From positions 916,187-980,186 of the forward strand of contig NZ_LBMK01000002.1 in assembly GCF_001005295.1 (NCBI RefSeq): DNA of 64,000 bases, in the 5' to 3' direction. Every line of letters starts with the position of its first letter. Position 1 is the stretch's first letter. A program made the position numbers and the translations under genes. Under the pieces are notes generated by a model. The model made no database searches. It was not told the origin of the DNA and saw only the letters and a program-made list of their open reading frames with translations. The DNA comes from Streptomyces yangpuensis (GTDB taxonomy: Bacteria; Actinomycetota; Actinomycetes; Streptomycetales; Streptomycetaceae). Below are positions 1 through 11,906 of this stretch, piece by piece.

Positions 1-314
1 CCGAGACGATGAACGAGGACGTCCTCAGCTACATCGAGGCCATCCAGCCGACGATGGACCCCTTCGGCGGCCGCTTCCTCGTGCACGGCAAGGAGGTCGA
101 GGTCCTGGAGGGCCCCTTCCCCGGCACCGTCGTCGTCATCGGCTTCCCCGACATCGAGCGGGCCCGCGCCTGGTACGCCTCCGACGCCTACCAGGCCATC
201 CTCCCGCTGCGGACGGACCACATAGCCGGCGAGGCCGTCCTGGTCGAGGGCGTCCCCGCCGACTACGACGCCACACAGACGGCGGCCCGCCTGCGCGCCG
301 AAGCCGGCCTCTGA
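1..314 (+). CDS. DUF1330 family protein, 5' end probably outside the window
   Basis: Small alpha/beta-barrel (ferredoxin-like) protein of the DUF1330 family; no reaction is established for the family. The visible part contains the family core: the PFGGRFLVHG segment, the FPDIERARAWYASDAYQ segment and the ILPLR stretch near the C-terminus. Family members normally have about a dozen residues before the first visible Met (base 9), and the frame stays open to base 1, so the gene is taken as truncated by the window edge. Its TGA overlaps the ATG of the next gene by one base (TGATG), which implies co-translation. Confidence 0.75.
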   Translation, partial: ETMNEDVLSYIEAIQPTMDPFGGRFLVHGKEVEVLEGPFPGTVVVIGFPDIERARAWYASDAYQAILPLRTDHIAGEAVLVEGVPADYDATQTAARLRAEAGL

Positions 315-1267
315 TGGGCAACCGGGCCGTCTTCGTGATCGCGGGCCCGGAGGGGTACGAGCGCCGGTCCTCCTCCTTCGGAGCCGTCGGCCTCGATCTC
401 GACCCGCTCGGCGGCCCGGAGGCGGTCCTGCCCTTCGTACTCGGCCACCGGCTCGAGGAAGGCCCCTGGTACGACGACGACATGTGCGAAGTGGGCGCCC
501 TGATCGATCCCGCCCGCAAGCTGCTCCTGGTCTTCGCCCAGGAAGGCCCGTCGGTGGCCATGCGCACCCGCGCCGCCTGGTTGCGCATGCCCGGCCCCGC
601 CTGGCCCGGATGGGAGGTCCGCTGGACGTACGACGGCCAGAGCGGCCTGCGCACCCACCTCGGCCTGGACCCGGGGCACGTACCCGGCACCGTGTACCCC
701 GGCACGGCCCTGGAGGCCGACGAGGAGGAACTGGCCGACCCCGACCCGATGGCCGCCGTCGTCACGGTCGGATCCGGCCGCTGCCACGTCCTCGCCCACA
801 TCGCCGACCACCCCGTCGCCGAAGGCCCGGCGCTCCTCGAACGGCTCGCGGACGCCCCCGCCCCCACCGGGTACGCGGGGCGTGCCGAGGCCGGCATCCA
901 CCTCGACCCCGCGGCCCGCAGGGTCGGGTGGTGGCTGACCGGCATCGTGCCCCACGCCGGACGCATGGCCGCGCGCCGGCCCGGCTGGACCGTGGAGTTC
1001 TGGGCCGACCGCTGGGAGGAGCACGAACGGGCCTCCGGCGGCCGCTTCGCCCCGCCCGCGCCGGACCGTGCCGCCGCGCCGGCCGACGTACGGGCGCAGG
1101 CGCTCCGGCGGTGGGCCGGGCCGCGGGCGGACGTGCGGGCACGGCTCGTCGCCGCGCTCCCGCACGCCACGATCGGCCGGGGCTTCGCCCCCGCCGTCAC
1201 GGCGGAGCAGGCGGCTGCCGCCCGCTCCGCCGTGGAGCGGGCCTACGCGGCGGCCGTCGGGATCTGA
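314..1267 (+). CDS. Conserved hypothetical protein, 317 aa
   Basis: I do not recognise a family. The protein is soluble in appearance, without signal peptide or membrane segment, rich in Trp, Arg and acidic residues. The N-terminal half has a repeated Gly-rich beta pattern (HRLEEGPWYDDDMCEVGALID, then WPGWEVRWTYDGQSGLRTHLG). The C-terminal third (about residues 235-317) is Ala/Arg-rich and helical. The start overlaps the stop of the DUF1330 gene (TGATG), so the two are probably one operon. About 250 bases of very GC-rich DNA follow before the next gene, with no clear hairpin. Confidence 0.75.
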   Translation: MGNRAVFVIAGPEGYERRSSSFGAVGLDLDPLGGPEAVLPFVLGHRLEEGPWYDDDMCEVGALIDPARKLLLVFAQEGPSVAMRTRAAWLRMPGPAWPGWEVRWTYDGQSGLRTHLGLDPGHVPGTVYPGTALEADEEELADPDPMAAVVTVGSGRCHVLAHIADHPVAEGPALLERLADAPAPTGYAGRAEAGIHLDPAARRVGWWLTGIVPHAGRMAARRPGWTVEFWADRWEEHERASGGRFAPPAPDRAAAPADVRAQALRRWAGPRADVRARLVAALPHATIGRGFAPAVTAEQAAAARSAVERAYAAAVGI

Positions 1268-1521
1268 CCGCGACCTTCCGGCCCCCGCGCCCGCGTGCCC
1301 CCGCCCCCACCCCCGTGCCCCCGCGCCCGCGCGCCCGCGGGACGGCCGTCGGTGCCGGCTTCCCGCCCGCCGTCGCCTGCCCGGCGGGCGGCCGGGCGCG
1401 GGCCGTCGTCGTACGGTCCCGGCGGGCCGCCGCGGCAGGCCGAGCCGCCCGGCCCGGCCCCGGGGCCGGGACCCCGGGGCTTCCCCCTCCCCGCCGCGCC
1501 GGACCTGCGAGCATGGGCCCC

Positions 1522-2211
1522 ATGGCTACTCACCTGATCACCGGCGCCGGTTCCGGCATCGGCGCCGCCGTCGCGACCCGCCTGCACGCCCGCGGTGACG
1601 ACCTCGTCCTCCTGGCCCGCGACGCCGCCCGCGGCAAGCAGCTCGTCGAGCGCTACCCCGGCTCCCGGGCCCTCGTGGGCGACCTCGCCGACCCCGACCG
1701 GCTCTCCTGGGCCTTCTCCAAGCAGGCGATCCCCGAGCGCATCGACTCGCTCCTGCACATCGCCGGGATCGTGGACCTCGGACCGGTGGGCGAGCTCCGC
1801 CCCAAGACCTGGCACCAGCAGCTCAACGTGAACCTGATCGCTCCCGCCGAGGTGACCCGGCTGCTGCTGCCCACCCTGCGCGCCTCCAAGGCCACCGTCG
1901 TCTTCGTCAACTCCGGTGCCGGCCTGACCGCCCACGCCGACTGGAGCGCGTACGCCGCCTCCAAGCACGGCCTGAAGGCCCTCGCCGACTCGCTGCGCGC
2001 CGAGGAGCGGGCCAACGGCGTACGCGTCACCTCCGTCTACCCGGGCCGCACCGCCAGCCCCATGCAGGCCAAGGTGCACTCCCAGGAGGGCAGGGAGTAC
2101 GACCCCGCCGCCTGGATCGACCCCGAGTCGGTGGCGACCACCATCGTCATGGCCGTCGACCTGCCCCGTGACGCCGAGGTCAACGACCTGTCCGTGAGGC
2201 CCGGCCGATGA
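1522..2211 (+). CDS. Short-chain dehydrogenase/reductase (SDR), 229 aa
   Basis: NAD(P)-dependent oxidoreductase of the classical SDR family; substrate unknown. The dinucleotide-binding motif TGAGSGIG lies at residues 6-13, a HIAG version of the NNAG strand motif follows near residue 75, and the catalytic Y-x3-K is present as YAASK near residue 145 with the upstream Ser in VNSGAG. The start at 1522 gives the usual short MATHLITGAG N-terminus; an in-frame ATG nine bases upstream is less typical. Its TGA overlaps the ATG of the MetE-like gene (ATGA), so the two are translationally coupled. Confidence 0.88.
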   Translation: MATHLITGAGSGIGAAVATRLHARGDDLVLLARDAARGKQLVERYPGSRALVGDLADPDRLSWAFSKQAIPERIDSLLHIAGIVDLGPVGELRPKTWHQQLNVNLIAPAEVTRLLLPTLRASKATVVFVNSGAGLTAHADWSAYAASKHGLKALADSLRAEERANGVRVTSVYPGRTASPMQAKVHSQEGREYDPAAWIDPESVATTIVMAVDLPRDAEVNDLSVRPGR

Positions 2212-3191
2212 GCGCAGGCGCGACCGGCGTCGGCTCGCTGCCCGGCGGCGACGCCCGCGAGGCCGCCAAGACGGCGACCGGCTCCTTCGAGGACTTCCCG
2301 TACCTGCCCGAACTGCCGGCCCGCGGGCCCGGCGCGGACATGATCGGCCGCTCGACCGGGCTGCTCGTCGACATGTACGCGCACGTGGAGCCCAGCGGCT
2401 GGCGGATCAGCGACCGGCCCGGGCGCGACACCCGCCGGGCCCGGTCCTGGCTCGGCGAGGACCTGGACGCCCTGGAGGAGTTCACCCAGGGCTACACCGG
2501 CAGGCTCAAGGTCCAGGCCGTCGGCCCGTGGACGCTGGCCGCCGCCCTGGAACTGCACGGCGGCGAGGCGATGCTGCAGGACGCCGGCGCCTGCCGGGAC
2601 CTGGCCGGATCGCTCGCCGAGGGCCTGCGCGACCACCTGGCCGATGTGCGCAGGCGGATCCCCGGCGCCGACATCGTGCTCCAGCTCGACGAGCCGTCCC
2701 TGACCGCCGTACTGCTCGGCCGGGTCCGCTCCGCCAGCGGCTACCGCACCTACCGCGCCGTGGACCGGCAGGTCGTCGAGGGCACGCTGCGCGAGGTGTT
2801 CGCCGTCCACGACGGCGAGGTGATCGTCCACTCCTGCGCTCCCGAGGTCCCCTTCGGCCTGCTGCGGCGGGCCGGTGCCACGGGGGTGTCGTTCGATTTC
2901 TCCCTGCTCACGGAGCGCGAGGACGACGCCATCGGGGAGGCCGTCGAAGGCGGCACGAAGCTGTTCGCCGGAGTGGTGCCGGGCACCGACGGCCCGTTGT
3001 CGGACCCGGGCGGTAGCGTCATGGGTGTCAGGAAGCTCTGGCGCAGGCTGGGACTGGCCCCGGGGACTCTCGCGGAGTCCGTCGTGGTCACCCCCTCGTG
3101 CGGTCTCGCGGGTGCCTCGCCCGCCTACGCCCGCGCGGTGCAGGCGCATTGCGTCAGAGCGGCGAGGTCGCTCGCCGACAACCCTGAGTGA
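2208..3191 (+). CDS. MetE-like cobalamin-independent methionine synthase family protein, 327 aa
   Basis: Resembles the C-terminal catalytic barrel of MetE (UROD/MetE-like superfamily). MetE binds a catalytic zinc with a His-x-Cys pair plus a distal Cys. Here the pair is HSC (near residue 207) and the distal Cys sits in TPSCGL (near residue 294), so the zinc site looks intact. At 327 residues it is less than half of MetE and lacks the N-terminal barrel. A methyl transfer role is therefore inferred from family, and the methyl donor is unknown. It overlaps the SDR gene by 4 bases and lies 30 bases before ligA. Confidence 0.78.
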   Translation: MSAGATGVGSLPGGDAREAAKTATGSFEDFPYLPELPARGPGADMIGRSTGLLVDMYAHVEPSGWRISDRPGRDTRRARSWLGEDLDALEEFTQGYTGRLKVQAVGPWTLAAALELHGGEAMLQDAGACRDLAGSLAEGLRDHLADVRRRIPGADIVLQLDEPSLTAVLLGRVRSASGYRTYRAVDRQVVEGTLREVFAVHDGEVIVHSCAPEVPFGLLRRAGATGVSFDFSLLTEREDDAIGEAVEGGTKLFAGVVPGTDGPLSDPGGSVMGVRKLWRRLGLAPGTLAESVVVTPSCGLAGASPAYARAVQAHCVRAARSLADNPE

Positions 3192-5460
<2,269 letters not shown>

Positions 5461-5810
5461 CGAACGGATGCGTGGCGTGCGGCTGTACGGGCGGGCGCAC
5501 GCCAGGCGCGGCGGACGGTGGTAAACGGCCGGTACAAGGCTGGTCGCAGGGCGGCGACCTGTCGGATCATCGGACGGGTGGCAGGGGGCCCCGGTCCAAA
5601 CTCACCCGTTCGGCGGATACCGTACTGATGAGGATGGCTGGGGCGCATTCGGGCAACCACTGCCGACCGCTGCCCCTGGAAGCCTCCCGCGTCCTACTGT
5701 TGAGGGGTGCGCCTGTCGTGCGCGGCTGCAGGACGCGATGTCCGGCCGTGGTGGCACGACATCGGGGCCATCGCGTGACATCGGCATCGCCGGCTGTGAG
5801 AGGTACGGGC

Positions 5811-7991
5811 ATGAAACCCACCGAAAGCGCCGACCCGTCACCTGAATTCGGCGGGGACATCCCGTCCATGCGGGCGGGCAGGCTCGGTGTCCTGGGTGCC
5901 AGGACACCGGAGACCCGACCGGTCGACACCGGTGAGGGCGGGCAGGGGCGGCGCGGCGTGCTGCCCTTCCTCGTCGTGGGTCTCGCGGTCGCGGTCCTCA
6001 CCACCGGCATCGCGTCCGCCCTGAGCGGCCGTCACGCGCTGTTCCCCGGCGGGCCCGTCGGCTGGGCGCTGGCCCTCCTCACCGGCATCATCGTCGGCCA
6101 CCTGGTCGCCCTCGGCCGGGACCGCTGGTGGGGCGGCACCGGATCGGGCGCCGCGCTCACCCTCGGCGTGCTCATCCTCTACGGCTGGGTGCCCGCCGGA
6201 CTGGTCTCGCTGGCCGTGGTCTCCCTGGTCGGGGCGGCGCGCCGGCACCGCTGGCGCCAGGGACTGCTCCACGGCTCCGTCGACATCCTCGGCATCGGAG
6301 CCGCCGCCCTCGTGCTCGCCGCCTTCGGCGAGACACCCACCGTCGAGACGCCCTGGCTGCCCGCCGTCTGGGGGCTGGAAGCCGTCCCCGAGATCGTCCT
6401 CGTCGCCGTCACCTACCTGCTCGCCACCCGCTTCCTGCTCTGGATCGCGCTCGCCCCACGCGGCGGCGGGCTGCCCACCGTCGCCCGGACCGCCCTGCTC
6501 CGACAGGCCTTAGTCGCGGTCGCGCTGCTCGGCATCGCCCCCCTCATCTGTGTGGTCGCGGTCACCCAGCCGGTGCTGCTGCCGCTCTTCGCCGTCCCCC
6601 TGATCGCACTGGACTCCACCCTCTGGATCGCCCGGGCCCGCGCCGAGGAGCAGCTGCGGGACCCGCTGACCGGCCTGCCGAACCGGCAGTGGCTGCTGGA
6701 ACGGGCCTGGTCCGCCCTGGACGAGGCTGAACGTTTGGGCACCCGGTCGGCGCTCGTGCTCATCGACCTGGACCGCTTCCGGGCCGTCAACGACACCCTC
6801 GGTCACCTGGCGGGCGACCGGCTGCTCCTGCAGATCGCCGACCGGCTGCGCCAGGCCCTGCCCGAGGAGGCCGAGGCCGCGCGCCTGGGCGGCGACGAGT
6901 TCGCCGTACTGCTCCCCGTCGCCGACTCCACCACCAGCGCCCAGCGCGTCGCCCGCCACCTGGTCGCGGCGCTCAGCTCCCCGCTCGACCTGGACGGACT
7001 CACGCTCGTCCTGGAGGCCAGCGCCGGCCTCGCCGTCTTCCCCGACCACGCCCTGGACGCGGAGGGGCTGCTGCGGCGCGCGGACGTGGCGATGTACCAG
7101 GCCAAGCGGGACCGTACGGGCGTGGAGGTGTACGAGTCCAAGCGCGACAGCAACACCCCCGACCGCCTGGGTCTCCTCGGTGACCTGCGCCGGGCCCTCG
7201 ACGCCGGCGAGGTGGAACTCCACTACCAGCCGAAGGTCCGCTTCGACGGACAGGTCGCGGGGCTCGAGGCGCTCGTGCGATGGGTCCACCCGGAACGCGG
7301 CCGGGTCCCCCCGGACGAGTTCATCGCCATCGCCGAGACCTCCGGGCTGATGCCGCACCTGACCGAGTACGTGCTGGAGACCGCCCTGGCCCAGGTGGCC
7401 CGCTGGCGCGCCCAGGGCCTGAAGGTCCCCGTCGCCGTCAACGTCTCCCCGCGCGACGTCCACACCCCCGGCTTCGCCGGAGCGGTGGCCGCGCGACTGG
7501 CCCGCCACGGGGTCCCGGCGAGCGGCCTGCAGCTGGAGATAACGGAACACGTCCTGCTGGAGGACCCCCAGCGGGCGGCGGACACCATGGCCGGCCTCAC
7601 CGGGCACGGCGTGAAGATGTCCCTGGACGACTTCGGCACCGGCTACTCCTCCCTCGTCCACCTGCGCCGCCTGCCGGTCAGCGAGCTGAAGATCGACCGC
7701 TCGTTCGTAGGCCGGCTCGCGGTCGACACGCAGGACGCGGAGATCGTCCGCTGCACCGTGGACCTCGCGCACTCGCTCGGCCTGCTCGTCGTGGCCGAGG
7801 GCGTCGAGGACGACGAGACCTGGGAGCGGCTGCGGGACCTGGGCTGCGACGCCGTGCAGGGGTGGCTGGTGGCAGCAGCGATGCCGCCGCAGGAGGCCAC
7901 CGCCTGGCTGCTGGCCCGCGGCGAGCGCGGCTGGCGCCGCCCGGCGGACATCACGGCGGAGCTGGCGGCGGCCGAGGCCGACGCGGTCTGA
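5811..7991 (+). CDS. rmdB: GGDEF-EAL cyclic di-GMP enzyme, RmdB-type phosphodiesterase, 726 aa
   Basis: Membrane-bound c-di-GMP turnover protein. The order is a hydrophilic N-terminus (about 45 residues), a membrane region of roughly six or more helices (about 50-275), a GGDEF domain with an intact RLGGDEF motif near residue 360, and an EAL domain with an intact EAL triplet (GLEALVRW) near residue 485. The EAL also has DDFGTGYSSL and KIDRSF motifs. In S. coelicolor and S. venezuelae the protein between ligA and gatC is RmdB, known as a phosphodiesterase that affects development. Both active sites look complete. The start at 5811 (MKPTES) follows a weak GAGAGG; the true start could be earlier. 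A hairpin follows the stop. Confidence 0.87.
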   Translation: MKPTESADPSPEFGGDIPSMRAGRLGVLGARTPETRPVDTGEGGQGRRGVLPFLVVGLAVAVLTTGIASALSGRHALFPGGPVGWALALLTGIIVGHLVALGRDRWWGGTGSGAALTLGVLILYGWVPAGLVSLAVVSLVGAARRHRWRQGLLHGSVDILGIGAAALVLAAFGETPTVETPWLPAVWGLEAVPEIVLVAVTYLLATRFLLWIALAPRGGGLPTVARTALLRQALVAVALLGIAPLICVVAVTQPVLLPLFAVPLIALDSTLWIARARAEEQLRDPLTGLPNRQWLLERAWSALDEAERLGTRSALVLIDLDRFRAVNDTLGHLAGDRLLLQIADRLRQALPEEAEAARLGGDEFAVLLPVADSTTSAQRVARHLVAALSSPLDLDGLTLVLEASAGLAVFPDHALDAEGLLRRADVAMYQAKRDRTGVEVYESKRDSNTPDRLGLLGDLRRALDAGEVELHYQPKVRFDGQVAGLEALVRWVHPERGRVPPDEFIAIAETSGLMPHLTEYVLETALAQVARWRAQGLKVPVAVNVSPRDVHTPGFAGAVAARLARHGVPASGLQLEITEHVLLEDPQRAADTMAGLTGHGVKMSLDDFGTGYSSLVHLRRLPVSELKIDRSFVGRLAVDTQDAEIVRCTVDLAHSLGLLVVAEGVEDDETWERLRDLGCDAVQGWLVAAAMPPQEATAWLLARGERGWRRPADITAELAAAEADAV

Positions 7992-8002
7992 CCGCCGCCG
8001 GC

Positions 8003-8022
8003 CCGTCGGCGCGCGCCGACGG
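8003..8022 (+). terminator. Hairpin terminator after rmdB
   Basis: Perfect 8-bp stem CCGTCGGC / GCCGACGG with loop GCGC, 12 bases after the rmdB stop. There is no T-tract, which is common for Streptomyces terminators. Confidence 0.6.
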
Positions 8023-8051
8023 CCGTTCGGTAGCGCCGTCGGCCGTTCGGT
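8016..8051 (+). repeat. Tandem 20-base direct repeat
   Basis: Two copies of CCG(A/T)CGGCCGTTCGGT start at 8016 and 8036. The first copy overlaps the 3' arm of the rmdB hairpin. No function is assigned. Confidence 0.5.
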
Positions 8052-8168
8052 GAGCGGCGCCGGCGATCGGGGCGCCGGTCCGGCGGAGCCGCACAGGGAC
8101 CCGTGAGCCGGGCCCGCGCCCGGACCCGCACGGCGGCCCGGGCCAAACCGTTTCGCAGGCCGAGCGCC

Positions 8169-8190
8169 CGGACCCATAGGATTGGGTCCG
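8169..8190 (+). promoter_or_regulatory. Candidate gatCAB promoter with palindrome spanning the -10 box
   Basis: A -10-like TAGGAT at 8177-8182 is embedded in the inverted repeat CGGACCC-N8-GGGTCCG. The start codon of gatC is 45 bases further on. No convincing -35 box was found, so the promoter assignment is tentative. Confidence 0.4.
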
Positions 8191-8226
8191 AAACGAAACA
8201 TCCACCCACCCCCAGAGGATCGCTGC

Positions 8227-8523
8227 ATGCCTGGCATTACGCGCGAGGAGGTCGTCCACCTCGCACGGCTGGCGCGCCTTGAGCTGTCCAGCAACGAGCT
8301 GGATCACTTCGCCGGACAGCTCGACGACATCATCGGCGCGGTCGCCCGTGTCTCCGAGGTCGCCGACCAAGACGTCCCGCCGACCTCCCACCCGCTGCCG
8401 CTGACGAACGTCATGCGCGCGGACGAGGTCCGTCCGTCGCTCACCCCCGAGCAGGCGCTCTCCGGTGCTCCCGCCCAGGAGCAGCAGCGTTTCAAGGTGC
8501 CGCAGATCCTGGGGGAGGACTAA
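8227..8523 (+). CDS. gatC: Asp-tRNA(Asn)/Glu-tRNA(Gln) amidotransferase subunit GatC, 98 aa
   Basis: Small subunit of the GatCAB transamidase, which converts Glu-tRNA(Gln) and Asp-tRNA(Asn) to the amidated forms in bacteria that lack GlnRS or AsnRS. GatC stabilises GatA and wraps around GatB. The N-terminal helix region [17 protein letters not shown] and the [15 protein letters not shown] segment are typical. The length is normal for the family. The start at 8227 follows AGAGGA. gatA begins 5 bases after the stop, so they are one operon. Confidence 0.95.
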   Translation: MPGITREEVVHLARLARLELSSNELDHFAGQLDDIIGAVARVSEVADQDVPPTSHPLPLTNVMRADEVRPSLTPEQALSGAPAQEQQRFKVPQILGED

Positions 8524-8528
8524 CAGCC

Positions 8529-10022
8529 ATGGTCGACATCATCAAGCTCACGGCCGCCGAGACCGCCGAGAAGATCGCCTCCGGCGAGCTCACGGCCGTC
8601 GAGGTGACCGAGGCCCACCTGGCCCGCATCGACGCCACCGACGAGAAGGTCCACGCCTTCCTGCACGTGGACCGCGAGGGCGCGCTCGCCCAGGCCCGCG
8701 CCGTCGACGCCAAGCGCGCGGCCGGCGAGAAGCTCGGCCCGCTGGCCGGCGTACCCCTCGCCCTCAAGGACATCTTCACCACCGTCGGGGTCCCGACCAC
8801 CGTCGGTTCGAAGATCCTCGAAGGCTGGATCCCGCCCTACGACGCCACCCTGACGCGCAAGCTCAAGGAAGCCGACGTCGTCATCCTCGGCAAGACCAAC
8901 ATGGACGAGTTCGCCATGGGGTCCTCCACCGAGAACAGCGCCTACGGCCCGACCGGCAACCCCTGGGACCTCACCCGGATCCCCGGCGGCTCCGGCGGCG
9001 GCTCCGCCGCGGCCCTCGCCGCGTTCCAGGCCCCGCTCGCCATCGGCACGGACACCGGCGGCTCCATCCGCCAGCCCGCGGCCGTCACCGGCACCGTCGG
9101 CGTGAAGCCCACCTACGGCGGCGTCTCCCGCTACGGCATGGTCGCCTTCTCCTCCTCCCTCGACCAGGGCGGTCCCTGCGCCCGTACGGTCCTGGACGCG
9201 GCCCTCCTGCACGAGGTGATCGCCGGGCACGACCCGCTCGACTCCACCTCCATCGACGCCCCGGTCCCGCCGGTCGTCGAGGCCGCCCGCAACGGCTCCG
9301 TCGCCGGCATGCGCGTCGGTGTCGTCAAGCAGTTCGCGGGCGAGGGCTACCAGGCCGGCGTCGTCCAGCGCTTCAACGAGTCGGTGGAGCTCCTCAAGGA
9401 ACTCGGCGCCGAGATCGTCGAGCTGGACTGCCCGTCCTTCGACCTCGCGATGGCCGCGTACTACCTGATCGCGCCCTCCGAGTGCTCCTCGAACCTGGCC
9501 CGCTTCGACGCCATGCGCTACGGCCTGCGCGTCGGCGACGACGGCACCAGGTCCGCCGAGGACGTCACCGCCCTGACCCGCGAAGCCGGCTTCGGCGACG
9601 AGGTCAAGCGCCGCGTCATCCTCGGTACGTACGCGCTCAGCTCCGGCTACTACGACGCGTACTACGGCTCCGCCCAGAAGGTCCGCACGCTCATCTCGCA
9701 GGACTTCGAGAAGTCCTTCGAGCAGGTCGACGTGATCGTCTCCCCGACGACCCCGACCACCGCCTTCGCGATCGGTGAGCGCACCGACGACCCGCTGGCG
9801 ATGTACCTCGCGGACCTGTGCACCATCCCGACCAACCTGGCCGGCAACTCCGCCATGTCGCTGCCCTGCGGCCTGGCGCCGGAGGACGGCCTCCCGGTCG
9901 GGCTGCAGATCATCGCCCCCGCGATGAAGGACGACCGGCTCTACAAGGTCGGTGCCGCCGTCGAGGCCGCCTTCGTCGCGCGCTGGGGTCACCCGCTGCT
10001 TGAGGAGGCACCGTCGCTGTGA
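8529..10022 (+). CDS. gatA: Asp-tRNA(Asn)/Glu-tRNA(Gln) amidotransferase subunit GatA, 497 aa
   Basis: Amidase-signature glutaminase subunit, which releases ammonia from glutamine for transfer to the misacylated tRNA. The catalytic Lys is in ALKDIF (about residue 80), the Gly/Ser-rich signature is [10 protein letters not shown] (about 155-165), and the nucleophilic Ser is in TGGSIRQPA (about residue 179). The length is usual. Its ribosome site GGGGGAGGA lies inside the end of gatC. The last four bases GTGA also start the next small gene. Confidence 0.97.
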   Translation: MVDIIKLTAAETAEKIASGELTAVEVTEAHLARIDATDEKVHAFLHVDREGALAQARAVDAKRAAGEKLGPLAGVPLALKDIFTTVGVPTTVGSKILEGWIPPYDATLTRKLKEADVVILGKTNMDEFAMGSSTENSAYGPTGNPWDLTRIPGGSGGGSAAALAAFQAPLAIGTDTGGSIRQPAAVTGTVGVKPTYGGVSRYGMVAFSSSLDQGGPCARTVLDAALLHEVIAGHDPLDSTSIDAPVPPVVEAARNGSVAGMRVGVVKQFAGEGYQAGVVQRFNESVELLKELGAEIVELDCPSFDLAMAAYYLIAPSECSSNLARFDAMRYGLRVGDDGTRSAEDVTALTREAGFGDEVKRRVILGTYALSSGYYDAYYGSAQKVRTLISQDFEKSFEQVDVIVSPTTPTTAFAIGERTDDPLAMYLADLCTIPTNLAGNSAMSLPCGLAPEDGLPVGLQIIAPAMKDDRLYKVGAAVEAAFVARWGHPLLEEAPSL

Positions 10023-10264
10023 GCACCAGTGCACTGTCCAAGGCCAAGGGCTTCAAGAAGTCCAAGACCGGCACCTACCTGTCGATCGGCACCACCGCCT
10101 TCGGCGCCATCAGCGTGTTCAAGCAGGTCAAGAAGGCCCGCAGCGAGCACGACATGCTGAAGCTGGTCGACGCCGCCGTGTCCGCCGCCGCCATCGTCAC
10201 CGGCCTCGCGATCCTGTACCGCGAGCTCAAGCGCCTGGGCGACGACGACGTCCTGCTGGGCTGA
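10019..10264 (+). CDS. Conserved small protein between gatA and gatB, 81 aa
   Basis: Starts with GTG inside the gatA stop (GTGA overlap) and ends 16 bases before gatB, so it must be translated from the gatCAB transcript. The protein is basic at the N-terminus ([12 protein letters not shown]) and has two moderately hydrophobic stretches (about 20-36 and 50-68). It ends with an acidic tail. I know no function; a similar gene sits in the same place in other streptomycetes. Its coupling to gatA suggests a role linked to the amidotransferase or simply a conserved passenger. Confidence 0.8.
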   Translation: MSTSALSKAKGFKKSKTGTYLSIGTTAFGAISVFKQVKKARSEHDMLKLVDAAVSAAAIVTGLAILYRELKRLGDDDVLLG

Positions 10265-10280
10265 GAGGGAAAGTTTCACC

Positions 10281-11795
10281 GTGACCACCTTCACCGAACT
10301 GCTGTCGTACGAGGACGCCCTGGCGTCGTACGACCCCGTCATGGGCCTCGAGGTCCATGTCGAGCTCGGCACCAGGACCAAGATGTTCTGCGGCTGCTCG
10401 ACCGAGCTCGGCGGCGAGCCCAACTCGCAGACCTGCCCCACCTGCCTCGGCCTGCCCGGATCCCTCCCGGTCGTCAACGCGATCGGCGTCGAGTCCGCCA
10501 TCAAGATCGGTCTCGCGCTGAACTGCGAGATCGCCGAGTGGTGCCGCTTCGCCCGGAAGAACTACTTCTATCCGGACATGCCGAAGAACTTCCAGACCTC
10601 CCAGTACGACGAGCCCATCGCCTTCAACGGCTACCTGGACGTCCAGCTGGAGGACGGCGAGATCTTCCGCGTGGAGATCGAGCGCGCCCACATGGAGGAG
10701 GACACCGGCAAGTCGCTGCACGTCGGCGGCGCCACCGGCCGTATCCACGGCGCGTCCCACTCCCTGCTGGACTACAACCGCGCCGGCATCCCGCTCATCG
10801 AGATCGTCACCAAGCCCATCGAGGGCGCGGGCGAGCGGGCCCCCGAGGTCGCCAAGGCGTACGTCGCCGAGCTGCGCGAGCTCATCAAGGCACTCGGCGT
10901 CTCCGAGGCCCGTATGGACAAGGGCCAGATGCGCTGCGACGTGAACCTGTCGCTGCGCCCCCACGGGACGAAGGAATTCGGCACCCGCTCGGAGACCAAG
11001 AACGTCAACTCGCTGCGCTCCGTCGAGCGCGCCGCGCGCTTCGAGATCCAGCGGCACGCGGCCGTGCTGTCCTCCGGCGGCTCGATCGTGCAGGAGACCC
11101 GGCACTTCCACGAGGAGGACGGCTCCACCACGGCCGGCCGCATCAAGGACAACGCCGAGGACTACCGGTACTTCCCGGAGCCCGACCTGGTCCCCGTGGC
11201 GCCGGCCCGTGAGTGGGTCGAGGAGCTGCGCACCGGTCTGCCCGAGATGCCGCGCGTGCGCCGCAACCGCCTCCGCGAGGAGTGGGGCGTCAGCGAGCAC
11301 GACATGCAGTCGATCCTCAACGCGGGCGCGGTGGACTCCATCGTCGCCACCATCGAGGAGGGCGCCGACTCCGCCGCCGCCCGCAAGTGGTGGATGGGCG
11401 AGCTGGCCCGTAACGCCAACGAGCAGGGCGTCGTCGTCGACGAGCTCCCGATCACCCCGGCGCAGGTGGCCCGGGTCGCGGCCCTGGTCGCGGCGGGCGA
11501 CCTGAACGACAAGCTGGCCCGTCAGGTCATCGAGGGCGTCCTCGCCGGCGAGGGCACCCCGGACGAGGTCGTCGAGAAGCGCGGCCTGAAGGTCGTCTCG
11601 GACGAGGGCGCGCTCGGCGCGGCCGTCGACGAGGCCATCGCGGGCAACGCGGCCATCGCCGACAAGATCCGCGGAGGCAAGATCGCCGCGGTCGGCGCCC
11701 TGGTCGGCGCGGTCATGAAGACCACCCGCGGCCAGGCCGACGCGGCGCGCGTCAAGGAGCTCATCCTGGAGCGCCTGGGCGTCTCCGAGGGCTGA
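10281..11795 (+). CDS. gatB: Asp-tRNA(Asn)/Glu-tRNA(Gln) amidotransferase subunit GatB, 504 aa
   Basis: The tRNA-binding kinase subunit that activates the carboxylate of Glu/Asp on the tRNA and receives ammonia from GatA. The N-terminal signature [11 protein letters not shown], the CFCG-like metal region [20 protein letters not shown] (four Cys), the [16 protein letters not shown] segment and the C-terminal YqeY-like helical domain are all seen. Start is GTG after GAGAGGGAAAG. A strong hairpin follows the stop, closing the operon. Confidence 0.97.
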   Translation: MTTFTELLSYEDALASYDPVMGLEVHVELGTRTKMFCGCSTELGGEPNSQTCPTCLGLPGSLPVVNAIGVESAIKIGLALNCEIAEWCRFARKNYFYPDMPKNFQTSQYDEPIAFNGYLDVQLEDGEIFRVEIERAHMEEDTGKSLHVGGATGRIHGASHSLLDYNRAGIPLIEIVTKPIEGAGERAPEVAKAYVAELRELIKALGVSEARMDKGQMRCDVNLSLRPHGTKEFGTRSETKNVNSLRSVERAARFEIQRHAAVLSSGGSIVQETRHFHEEDGSTTAGRIKDNAEDYRYFPEPDLVPVAPAREWVEELRTGLPEMPRVRRNRLREEWGVSEHDMQSILNAGAVDSIVATIEEGADSAAARKWWMGELARNANEQGVVVDELPITPAQVARVAALVAAGDLNDKLARQVIEGVLAGEGTPDEVVEKRGLKVVSDEGALGAAVDEAIAGNAAIADKIRGGKIAAVGALVGAVMKTTRGQADAARVKELILERLGVSEG

Positions 11796-11822
11796 CCCCT
11801 TCGCCCCGACGGCCCGAACATC

Positions 11823-11856
11823 CCGAGGCCCCGCACCCGTTGGTGCGGGGCCTCGG
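11823..11856 (+). terminator. gatCAB operon terminator
   Basis: Perfect 15-bp stem CCGAGGCCCCGCACC / GGTGCGGGGCCTCGG with a 4-base loop CGTT, beginning 27 bases after the gatB stop. No T-tract. Confidence 0.85.
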
Positions 11857-11906
11857 TCGTCTCCCGCACACTGGACCGTCGAAACCATGGATGGGCAGGG
11901 GGAGTT

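Noticed and set aside
1268..1521. Gene in the very GC-rich gap before the SDR
   Set aside because: Runs of CCC/GCC encode only Pro/Ala/Arg low-complexity peptides in all frames, with no ribosome site.
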